From an uncultured Rhodospirillaceae bacterium (GTDB lineage Bacteria > Pseudomonadota > Alphaproteobacteria > Rhodospirillales > Magnetospirillaceae): DNA of 64,000 nt. The first letter of the stretch is position 1. Every line of letters begins with the position of its first letter. The notes below the pieces were generated by a model. That model was not told where the DNA came from. It was given only the letters and a program-made list of their open reading frames with translations, and ran no database searches. Both the position numbers and the translations under genes were made by a program. Positions 45,301-57,300 of this stretch are shown one piece after another. The stretch is taken from assembly GCA_903901915.1 (NCBI GenBank), contig CAIUSV010000046.1, positions 62,001 to 126,000 on the forward strand, written 5' to 3'.

Positions 45301-48300
45301 ACCCGGTGGCGACACCGGTGATGGCGACGTTACTGGTGCTGCCGTCGAAATGCACCGCCCGCGTCGGCACTCCGCCCACCGTCGCGCCGCTGGTCAGCGT
45401 CAAACCGTGGCCGTTGCCCGAGGCGTCGGCGGTGCCGTTGCCCGCCCATGACGCCAGCAACCCATCGCCGCCGGGCGAAAGCTGGTACATCTCCTGGATG
45501 ATCTGCGCCGGATCGTGGGCGACGGTCCACAGCCGCGCCCCGGCGATCTGGCCGGTGAAGGCGTCGGCGGGGGAACCGGCACGCGCGCCCAGCATCAGGT
45601 CATAGCCGTTGGACACGTCGAAGACCGGCGCCTCCACCGTTTCCACCACTTTGCCGTTGACGGTCAGGGTGTACTGGTCGCCCGAGCGCGACACCGCCAC
45701 ATGCGCCCACTGGCCGGCGGTCAGCGCCGCACCGCTGAGAAGATCGCCGCCGCCGATGTGGAAGGTGGGAATGCCGTTGTGCAGCGACAGCATCATGCCC
45801 AGACCGCCTGAATCCTTGGCGATGATCGCCTGATCACCGGTGAGATTGGCGGGATTGACCCAGGCTTCCATGGTGAAGTCGCCGGTGGCGACGATGTCGA
45901 CGTGGTCCGCGGTGGTCCAGCCGATGCCGGCGTCATAAACGCCGTTGCCGGCCGAATTGGCGAGGTTGTTGGCGACGGTGGCGCCCGTTCCCTCGTCCAG
46001 CTTCCAGTACCCGGCCAGACCGCTGCTGTCGGCGGCAACCGATCCGGACTGATCTTCCGCGATCTGGGTAGCGCCGCGGGCAACATCCCACAACTTGACC
46101 TCGGCGATCTGGCCGTGGAAATGGGTTCCCCCGGCAATACCCGACTGGTCGGCGGTATAGGCGGCGCCGATCACGGTTTCCCCGGCGAACCCTGCTGTCG
46201 GAATGGGATTGATGATGTCGGGGGTGACGTCGGTGGTACCGTTGGGGTAGCTCCGGAAGTGATCGTAGACGACCCCGTCGATCACCATGTGGAAACTGCT
46301 GTTGTCCTGGACCAGGGCGATGTCGTGCCACTGGTTGGCCGTGACGATCACGTCGTTGCCGACAGCGTCGCGCAGGGTGTAAATCGCCCGGCCATAGGCG
46401 GTAAATCCGATCGAGCCGTCGGCGTGCATGATCACGCCGTAACCGCAGTGCGCCCAGTCGCCGTTGCTGAAGATCGTCGAGCCGTTGTCCTCGGCGGTGC
46501 CGTCCCAATTGATCTTGGCCTCGACCGTGAAGGTGGTCACGTTGGTCGATGCATTGACGTGGGACTCGACGGCGCCACTGGCGCCGAAGCTCGCCGCCTG
46601 TGACGGCAATTGGGCGATATCGCCGCCGCCGCCCAGCACCATGTCGCTATAGCCGTCACCGGCCAGGTTCGCCGCCACCGAGCCGGCGTCGTTGAAGGTC
46701 CAGTGCCCGATCAGACCAGAGGTCGAGTCGTTGGCGTTCGGGTCGGCGAGCTGACCGGCCGAGAGCACCGTGTTCCACAGCTTGACGTTGTCGAACATGC
46801 CGGGGGTAAAGGTGCTGAACCCGTCCGAACCCAGCAGCAGCTTGCCCAGACTGGACAACTGGCCGGCGCTGCCGGTCGCGGTCGCCGACAGGGTACCGTC
46901 GAGGTAGATATGCGCCTGGGAGGAAGCCCCGTCAAAGGTGATGGCGACATGGTGCCAACTGCCGGCGCCGAACGAAAGCGTGCCCGGATCGCCGCCCGTC
47001 AGACCGGCACCGTCCAGGGCCAGGTGTCCGTTGGGATCGATATTCGCCTGTAGCAGAACGGTCGAATTGTTGCCGGAGCCGACCAGGCTGAGCAACGGAT
47101 GCGTCACCTCGCCGAGATTGGCCGGCACATTGACGTCGAACTCGATACTGAGCTGCTGGTTGGCGAAGTCCTGGGCATTCAGTAGGGCGGTGGCCGCCGC
47201 GCTGGTTCCGGCGCTGGCCAGCACCCCCGTCGGCACCGCGACGCCGGCGATGGTGGTGGAATCGGCGACGGTGACGGTGAACGACTTGGCCGCCGACAGG
47301 GTGGTGCCGTCGCTGGCCTGAAGCGAGAAGACGTCGGTGCCGTAGAAACCGGCATTGGGGGTATAGACGAAACCACCGTCGCTACCGAAAGACAGCGTGC
47401 CGCTGTGGGGCGCGACGGCCTGGGTCAGGCTGACCGCGTCGCCGTCCTGGTCGTAGATCGCCGCATGTCCGGCAATCGCCACGCCCTCGGTGGTGACAAG
47501 CTGGGTCGCACCCGTCGCGGGTCCGGTCGCGAGGACTCCGGCCAGCGAATCGGCGAACACGTCGCCGGTTCCGTCGTTCAGACGCCAATATCCGACCAGA
47601 TCGGGCTGGCTGGCCGGGTCGGCCGGCTGATGCATGCCGGCGATGATCTGCGCCTCGGATTGCACGTTGTCATAGACCCGCACCTCGGCGATCTCGCCGA
47701 CCAAGGCCTCGTTGGCGGTGTTGTCGAAGCCGTTGCCCATCACCACCGTCGGCGAGCCCATTTGGAGGCTGTAACCGGTACCCAGGTTGGGCGTGCCCAC
47801 CGGAAGAGTGATCGCCTCGACGCCATCGACATACAGGTGGGCGGTGGCGTCGGCGGCATCGAAGCTATAGGCGAGGTGATGCCAGATGCTATCGTCGATG
47901 GTGACGCCGACGCTATCGAGCGTCAGGCTGCCGCCATTGTCGTCAACCAGCGCAAGCTCCAGGCCGCCATCCGCCCTCATCACCAGCGTCGAGGAAGACG
48001 CGCTGATGCAAGACCCGGTGGCGATGATGCTCTTGTCGCCGACGTTGTCGCCGGAGGCGATCTTCACCCAGGCTTCGACGGTATGGCTGTCGACGTCGAA
48101 TGTCGAGCCTTCCAGTCCCCGGTCGCCGTTGATCTGGATGGCGGTATGGTGGCTTCCGGTCACCGGCACGGCGGCCGAGGTGTCCCAGGTCGCGCCGGTC
48201 TCCGCCAACGACCCAGCCTGGTTCTCCAGGAAACTGACGCCGTGGCCGGTGGTATCGGTGATCGCCCCCGCCGCCGTCACGGTCCAGTTGCCCAACAGCC

Positions 48301-51300
48301 CGGTCTCGTCGCCCGACAGGGTGGTGGTCATGTCCCGGCCGATGGTGGCCTGATCGCGCGCGGTGTTCCACAGCCGTACGTCGCCGATCTCGCCAAAGAA
48401 GGCGACGGAACCCCCAGAGTCATTGCCGATATCGACGGTCTCGCCGCTGACGTTCAGGGCGGAAAGGTTGCCAGTGACGTTGGGGTCCGTGGCGGCCTCG
48501 ACCCCGTCGATATAGAGATGCACCACCACGTTCGCGCCGTCATGGCCAAGGCTGTAGGCGACGCTGTGCCACAGCCCGTCGTTGACGGGGACGTCCGATG
48601 CCGTCCACGTCCCCCACTCGGGGGAGGAGACCACGTCCACCGTCAAGAAGCCGGCCTCGTTGACGGACAGGGCGACGCTGCCGCCGTTTACGCCGGTGGT
48701 GCCGATGATCTGGCCGCCCACGGTATCGGTGGTCCTGATCCACGCCTCGACGGTATGGTCCGAGAAGGTCACGGGGACCGCCGACTCGACCGTCTCGCTA
48801 CCGGCGAAATGAATGGCCTCGGCCGGCGGGTTCACCAGCTGGGCGGTGCCCGAGAGCGTCAGCGGATGCTGGCCGGTGATATCGGTCAGCTCGCCGCCGT
48901 TGGCGGAAGCGTCGAAGGTCCAGGCGGCCACCAATCCCGACTCGGCGCCGGTCAGCGGCGCCTCGGCCTGGGTAGCGATCTGTTCGACGGTGCGGGCGGT
49001 GCTCCATACCCGCACATTGTCGACCATGCCGTCGAGCCGAACATCACCCGATCCACCGATGGTGATGGCGCCTATATCCGACATCGAACCGGCGGGCGGC
49101 CCCAGCACCAGATGCTCGACCGTCGTGCCGTCGATGACGATGGTGGCGTTGACCGTAGCGCCCTCGGTGTAGCTGACGGCCAGATGATGCCAGCCCCCGG
49201 TGGCGATGGAGGAGGTGCCGGCCAAAATGTTGTCGCTATTGGCGATAAAGACGTAGCCGTTGTCATCGACCCCCAGCGCCAGCCGGGCATAGCCGCTGCC
49301 GGACAGGCCGATCAGTTCCTGGTTGTGCTCCAATCCCAGCGCCGCCACATAGACGTCGCATTCCAGCGTCGCCTGGCCAGCCCCGAAGGCACCGACGGTC
49401 AGGCTGCCGCGAGCGGCGCCGCCATTGCCGAAATTGGAGACGGCAAGCGCCTGATTGCGCACCACGGCGCCTTCGATCACCGGGGCATGGTTGACGTGTT
49501 CGACCACCAGATCGACCACCGCCGGTGCCGAGGTCAAGGTTCCGTCCGAGACCTGATAGGCAACGTGGTCGGTGCCGTAGAAATTGAAGTCCGGCGTATA
49601 GACAAGATGGCCGGTGGCCGGATCGAGGGTGATCGACCCGTGAAGGGGCTGGCCGCCATTGGCGATGCTGTAGGTCAGATTGGCCGAGTCCTCGTCGCTG
49701 GCGACGACAGTGCCCGTCAGGGTGCCGTCCCCGGTCAGGGTCATGACCTGATCGTTGCGACCGGCGGCCACCCGGCTGGCACCGATCAAGGCGCCGCTGA
49801 ACTGGTTGATACTGTGATCGAAGGCCGGGGGATTGTTCTCGGCGCCATAGCCGGTGTCGTCGAAGGTGAAATCGGCGGCCAGACCGGGTTCCAATCCCGT
49901 CAGGGTAGCATTCATGTCGGCGGCGATGGTGGTGCGGACGCCGTGCCACACCGTGAACGAATCCATCAGCCCGGTATAGTTGACCTTACCGCCGGCAAGG
50001 TCGTTGGCGACGGTGAAGCCGGCGCCGGTGTGGGCCGGAATCGTCCCGGTATTGCTGAAGCTGCCCGCCTCGGCTCCATCGATATAGACGACGACGGCAC
50101 CGCCATCGGCGCTGCTGTAGCTGGCGGCGACATGGTGCCACGCCGAATCCAGGGTCAGCGTGCTGTTGCCCAAGGGCTGGTTGCCCAGCATCGGCACCAG
50201 GGTGAAGGTATGGTCGGGATTCTCGTGCAGATAGAGGCCGTAATCGGCCGAATTGGCGGTGCCCTGGGCGAACAGCGCCTGCGAACCACCTTCCGAGCCG
50301 GTCCAGGTCGGCTTGATCCACGCCTCGACCGTGACCGCATCGCTGAAGCCCAGCGAATGGGGGCCGTTGTACGTGGTCAGCGTCATCTGGCTGTTGTTGC
50401 CGCTGAACGACGCCGCATAGCCGCTGCCGGCCCCCGCCACCGGTGCGTCAGGGGTCGGCATGACGTCGATGGAGAACGTGGTGGCGGCGGTGGTGTTCTG
50501 GCCGTCCGACAGCTTCACCGCGAAGGTGTCGGTGGTGGCGGTGCCGCCATCGTTGAAATAGAAGACACCACCGCCCTCGCCCTGGTAGTTCAGGTCCGCC
50601 TGGGTGAAGGTCGATCCCACCGCCGCCACGGTACCATTGATGACCAGCACGCCATGGGTGGGCAGGCCGGTCAGTTCGTAGACCAACTGCCCCGGAAGGG
50701 TACCGATGTCGACATCGCTGGCCTGGAGACCCCCGGTCCCCATCTCCGCCAGCGGCATCGCATAGCCTTCTGCCCCTTGGACTCCGGTACCGACGGTGAT
50801 GGTCGGCGCATGGTTGGTCTGCACCAGATTGACCGACACCATCGAGGCGGCCAGCGAACCGCCGAGCCCGTCGCTGAGTGCCAGCGAGAAGGTGTCGTTG
50901 CCATAGAAACCGGTTTGGGCGGCGAACGCCACATGGCCGGCATTCACGTCCGCCTGGGTGAAGGTGCCGCCCACCCCCAGCGACGCGCCGTTCAGGGTCA
51001 GCGAGCCGTACCCGGCCGGAGTACCGACGGTGTAGACCTCGGCCGAGTCCGCCACCCCCGACACATCATCGCCCGCCAACAGGTAATGGGGCGTCAACAG
51101 GAAGGAAGTACCGGCCTGCACGGTGATGCCGGGGGAATTCAGCGTCATGGCATGCTGGCTGAAGCCGACATTGGCGGTGAACACCCGATCGACGCTGCCG
51201 CCGTGACCGTCGGAGACGTTGACGGTAAAGGTATCATTGCCGCCGATGAAGGTCGCGTCGGCATGATAGGTCAGCGTGCCGCCGGTCAGACTCACCGTGC

Positions 51301-54300
51301 CGCCGTGGGCGGTGATCGAATTCCCCACCAGCGCATAGCTCAGGGTGTCGCCATCGACATCGGTAGCCATCAGATCGCCGGAGAAGGAACCCGCGTTTTC
51401 GACCCCGAAGGCGGTGACGGCAACGCCGCCGAAATCGATGCCCTGCCACACCGGCGCGTCATTGACCGACGTAATCTCCAGCTTGGCGATGGCGGTGGCG
51501 GTGCTGTAGGCGCCATGAGCGGCGTTGGTGTTGGTGATGTCCACCACGTCGCCGCCGACGTGGCCGTCGCTGCCGTCCCAGGCGCGGAACGACAGGGCTT
51601 CGCTGCCGTGATAGTTCGGATTGGGCACGAACCGCACCAGATCCGTCGCCGCCAACAGCCGCGCGCTGGCGGTCGCCACCGTCCCGACGGGATTCCAGGT
51701 GGTGCCGTCGTGGCTGTACTGCCAGGTGCCGTTGGTACCGAGGGCGCCGGTGATGGCGATGCCCATCCCCACCGTGCCGCCGCTGTCGCTGACCCGCCCG
51801 CTCAGCAGGTCCGATACCAGCGTGCCGGTGTTGACCGTCGGGTCCTCGGTGATGGTGGCGAGGCGGGAAGGAGAGGCATCCACCGTGTAGCTGATGTTGT
51901 CGAGGCTGGCCGGATCGGCCTCGGCATGGAACAGAATGCCGTTCCACAGCGAGGCGTTGGTGGCGAGAGTGCCGCTCCAGGTCAGTTGGGCATTGATCCC
52001 CTGAAGACCCGCGACCTGGGTCCAGGCACCGGAATTGGTCAGGTCCCTGTAGGACAGGCTGATCGCCCCCTGCCCGCCATAGGCGTCGGTATCGAGGGTG
52101 ATCCGGAACCGCTCCCATCCCGCAAGGCTGCCGATGAAGGTGCTGTGGCCGGCGCCGGTAGCGTCGAACAGAGTGACCGCTCCGGAGTTGGAGACGCCGT
52201 CGCCATACTGGCTGTAGGCGGCACCGATGGCGCTTTCACCGGCATCCAGCGGCGCCGGTCCGCTGCCGGTATAGGGCTGGGTCGCCAGGATATTGCCGTT
52301 GGCGTTGAGATCGGCACCGATATGGAACGAGCTGCCCCAATAGGATGCGGTGAAATCGTACTCCAGCGTCACCACATCGCCCTGCTGGATGGTCGGCATG
52401 GCCAGCGAGGCGCTGGCCAGATGGGAGATTTCCCGATTGTTGTTGCCGCCCAACCCGGCGACAAGCGAAAACGCCTGTGATCCCACGTACAGGCCGGAGC
52501 TGGCGGTGGTGCCCACCGTCAGGGCGCCGGCCTCATTCGCCACCCAGCCATCCTGGCCGGCAATGGTCTGGTTCGCGGTCAAGCCCTCGAAATTGTACAG
52601 GGCCGTGGTCGGCACCGACAGCACCGGCGCGTCGTTGATGGCCCCGCCCAGCCCGATGAAGTCGGTGGACAGCGGGGCGGTGGTGACGCCGGTAAGCTCG
52701 ATCAGGCTGCCGCCCAGGCTGTTGCCGCCCTGGATGTACAACCAGCCGTTATTGACGCCATCGGTGATGAAGGCGACGGTGCCGTCCCCCAGCCCCGACA
52801 GGCTGGCGATGGTGGCAGCGGGAGAATCGCCGGGATTGCCGATCCAGACGTTGGTCGGCGAATAGACCAGCCCCCCGCCGGCGGCCGAAAGGTCGATCTT
52901 GTCGGTGCCGCCGTGGAAGTCGGTGACGACCGCCGTTCCGGCGGCGGCGGTGAACTTGAAGACATCGCTGCCGGCGCCGCCGGTCAGTTGATGGATGCCG
53001 GCATTGGCGATCAGGGTATCGTTACCACTGCCGCCGAGGATGGTGGCAATGGCGTAATCCTGGCCGGCATTGATGGTCAGGTCGCCGATTCCGGCCGAGG
53101 CGTCGATGGTGGTGAAGGCGACGGCGCCCACCGCCAGCGACTGGGCCTGGCCGACGGTACCGCCGCTGACCTGGAGAACCTCGACGCCCGAGACATGGGC
53201 GAAGGCGGCGGTTCCCAGGCTGACGCCGCCTTGGATCGCCAGCGTGTCGCTGCCCAACCCGCCGGTGACGGTATCGCTGCCGTCGAGACCGCCATGAAGG
53301 TGGAAGGTGGTGGCGTTATTGCTGCCGATCAGAACATCGGTGCCGCCCGACCCGGCATCAAGCGCCAGAATTCCGGCACCGGCATTGATGGTGTCGTCGC
53401 CGCTGCCGCCGGTCAGGGTAACCGCCCCGGTCGTTCCGGAAACTCCAAGCGTCGTCGTGCCGCCGCTGAACGCCAACGTCTCCACCCCGCTGAGGGTGGT
53501 GATGTGCGGGGCGTTGTCGGCCACCACAATGTTGCCCAAGCCGTCGCTGGAGATGGTGTAGTTCGACTCGGCCCCCAGGAACACCGCGGTGTCGCCGGTG
53601 CCGCTGCCGCCCTTGAAGGTACCGCCGTAGCCGCCGACCTTGAAGGTGAGGTTGCCGGACTCGGCCGAGCCGTCGATGGTGATGCCGGGAACGGTGGTGG
53701 CGCTGGCGTCGATGGTGGCGATGCCGGCCTGGGCCGCTTCGGCCGCCAGCGTCACCGTGACAACCGGCAATCCGGCATCCAGCGCCAGGGTCTGCACCCC
53801 GGTGATGTTGGTGAATGCCGCGTCCGTCAGCGTTCCGCCGACGCCGGTCAGCAGGATGGTGTTGGCTCCGCTGCCGCCGTTGATCACGTCCGCCGAGGTC
53901 AACTGGTTGGTGTCGAACTTGAAGACGTGGCTGCCGCCACTGGCGACGGTGATGGTGTCGTTGCCGCTGCCGGCGGTGACCATGGCCACCCCGGCGCCGA
54001 TGGTCAGCACGTCGTTGCCGAAGCCGCCGATCACCGCACTGCCGCCGCCCAGCACCGAGATGGTGCCGTCATAGAACTGAAGGCTTTGGCTGTTGCCGGT
54101 GATGGTGTCGGTATAACCGCCGCCGGTCACCGTGGTGGTGGCGCCCGAGATGGTCACGGTATGACCGAATTCGCTGCCATGCAGGCTTAAGGTATTGAGA
54201 CCGCTGCCGCCCTTGAAGATATTGTTGCCCGCGCCGACGATCATGGTCTCGGCCACGGTCTGCGTGCTGGCATCGACGGTGACGCCGCCGGAGAAGTTGC

Positions 54301-57300
54301 CGGCATAGACCATGGTAATGCCCGCCGCCGCCGCGTTGGCGCCCAAGGTCACGGTACCGCCGGCGGCGAACGCGCCATCCAGGTTCAGGGTCTGGACGTT
54401 GCTGACATGAAGGAAGGCCGAATCGGCGATGCCGGAAATGGTGCCGCCGGTGCTGTCGGTGAAGGCGATGGTGTTGTAATAGCCGCTGGTGCCCGCCACC
54501 GTCCCGGCGGTGATGCCGGCGAGATCGATACGGAAACTGGTGCTGGCGGCGCCGCCGTACAGACTGTCGGCCCCGCCGCCGCCGTCAAGGGTGTACTGGG
54601 CACCGGCGACACTGCCGCCCTTGATGACGTCGGCGAAACCCGAGCCCCGCACCGCGGTGATGTTGCTGGCCAAGGTGCCGGAGGTCAGGGTATCGGTGCC
54701 GCCATAGCCGTTGAGCGCCTTGCCCGCCGCCACGGTGACGCTGCCGACGGTCAGCGCGGTGGTGGACAGGTTGACCATCGCCCCCGCCGGCGAATGGCCG
54801 TAATCGATGGTGGTGCCGCCGCCGGTGGCGCCGAGCAGCGTATTGTTGCCCGCCCCGCCGGCCAGAACCTGATTGGCGGCGCCATAAAGGGTGTCGTTGC
54901 CCATGCCGCCGATAACGCTGTCCAGCGCGAACAGGGTATCGGTAAAGCCGGCCGGCCCCAAGGCCGCGCCGGCGGCACTGTAATGCTGACTGAGGATCTG
55001 GCTGGTACCCGTCTGCCACGACACCACGAAACCACCGCCGTCGGACAGGCCGGTCACCCGCACCCCGCCACCGCCGGCATTGCTGGCCAACGGCAAGGTG
55101 CCCCCCACCAGAGCGCCGCTGGCATCGAACATCTGTCCGAACATGTCATGCACAGAGGAGGTCGCGCTCTGGGTCTCGTTCCAGGTTACGACGTAACCGC
55201 CACTCGCCAGCGTCGTCACCTGATACCCGGAGATGGAGGCGCCGGAGGTGTGGGCGTCGAAGACATGCTGCGACCCGGCCACGACGGTGCCGGTCGTGGT
55301 ATCGGTCTTATAGATCGCAGTGTTGAGATGCGGGAAACCGCCGGAAATATCGGTCCATGCCACCGCGAACGCCCCGGCCCCGCCGCTACCGCCAACGACC
55401 TTGACGACCTCGGGAGCACCGCCGCCGCTGACCAGCGCCCAACTGTCGGTGGACCTTAGCGCGCCGCTCTGATCATAGACGCTGACGTAATCGGTGTTGC
55501 CCTGCCGGTAGGTCACCGCCACCCAGCCGTTGTCCAATCCGGCGGCGCGGGAGTAGGTGTTGGTGGAGACGATGTTGGTGCCGTCCGGCGTGTTGATGGC
55601 AAAGGCGGTACCGGGATTGCTGCCGTCAATGCCGCAGAACCTGCCCATGAGGGTGGTGTTGGCGGCCGTCGTCCCCGTGACCCAGGTCACCAGCATGGTT
55701 TCGTCGCCGGCGGTGGTGCCGACGGCGGTCACCGCCGCCGAATTGGCGTTGGCGCCGAGACCGGCCAGGCTGAGCGTTGTTCCGGGGGTGACGGTGCCAT
55801 TGCCGGCGACGGCGCAAACCTGCCAGTAGGCGGTACCGCCATTGTCCCAGCCCATGACGAAATTACCGTCCGGCAAGGTCGATATCTTGGCGGTGGGCAG
55901 CGAGCCGTTGGTCAGCGCCAAGCCCGAGGCCAGCGTCACCGCCGAGCCGACCGCGACGTCGCTGGAATTGAACTGTTGCGCCAGATACAGGCCGGTACCG
56001 CCGCTGGTCGCCGGCCACACCATGACATAGCCGCCGCCGGGCAACGCCACCGTCTGTCCGGCGTCGGTCGACACCGAAGTCGTGACACCGGCGTTGTCGA
56101 TGATCCCGCCCGACACGGTCGCGAACTCGATGGGGGTGCCCATGGAATCGAAATGCTGGTTTTGCAGCGAATCGATACCGCCCACATTGGTGGCCCACTC
56201 CAGCACGAACCCGCCGATGCCGCCGCCCGGGGTGGCGTTGATCTCATTGGCGTTGGCGGTCGCGATCTGGAACGAATGCCCGATCGTGTGGCCCTGGGGC
56301 GACATCACCTGACCGTGGGTCACCGCCGTCGAAGTGCCGGCGTCGGTCAGCCACAGCACCACATAATCGCCGTTGGTCAGGCGCACGGTCTGCAAATTGG
56401 AGACGGTGCCCCCCGGCTGCATCGAGGTATAGCCGTTGCGTACGCTGCCATCGGCATTGAACGTCTCGGTGAAGAGCAAGCCGCCGCTTTCCGCCCACGA
56501 CACCGCGAAGCCGCCATCCTGCAACGCCGCCGCCCGGTACTCGGAGACGGTGCCGAACATGCCGATGGTGAACTCGTTGCCGACGGAAGCGCCGCCCGAG
56601 GTGAACACCCGCCCGTCGACATGGCCGGCGTTGGTACCGCTGGCGACGCTCCACAGGCCGGCGAAGTTGCCGGTGCCGCCGATCAGGCCGACCACCCCCA
56701 TGCCGGTGCCCACCGTCTCGGTGCCGGAAATGGAGAAGCTGGCACCGACGCTTCCGGTGGTCAGGTCGAAGGTCTCGACCGTGGCGGTACCGCCGCTGAT
56801 CCATCCCGCCGCCAGTCCGGTGGCGGTGGAGCCGGTCAGCAGACCGGTAAGGGCGGAAACCGTCGCGCCACCATCGGCGATGGTGATCGGCCCGGTGGTG
56901 GCGGTGATGCTGTTGGTCCCCATCGACCACGCCTGCCACTGCGCCGAGCCGCCGGACACAAACGCCGCCGCGAAGCCGGCGTTGATCAGCCCGGTGGTGG
57001 CGACGGCCTCGGCCGTCGGCAGGGCGTAGGAAAAGGTATCGCCGGAAATGGCGTGACCGAACGAATCATAGCCCTGGCCGGTCAGGGTGCCGGTGGCGGT
57101 TTCCCACAGCCCGACATAGGTGCCATTGGAGCTGCCGATCACCCGATCGACCGAGATGGTGCCGCCATGCCACAGCAGCCCGGCGCCGCTGGCCTCGACC
57201 GTCGGCCCCGCCGCCGTCACCGTCACCGGCAAGGCACCGTCGAGGGCATAATTCACCTTGCCGCCATAGATCCGGCCGTCGGAAGCGGCGTCGGCGGAAT

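Noticed and set aside
47405-52480. A 1,691-codon open frame on the plus strand, and another of 1,084 codons at 58232-61486, opposite the giant gene
   Set aside because: They lie antisense to the giant gene and translate into low-complexity Gly/Arg/Ala/Asp sequence without any domain. High third-position GC removes stop codons on the opposite strand, so such shadows are expected.
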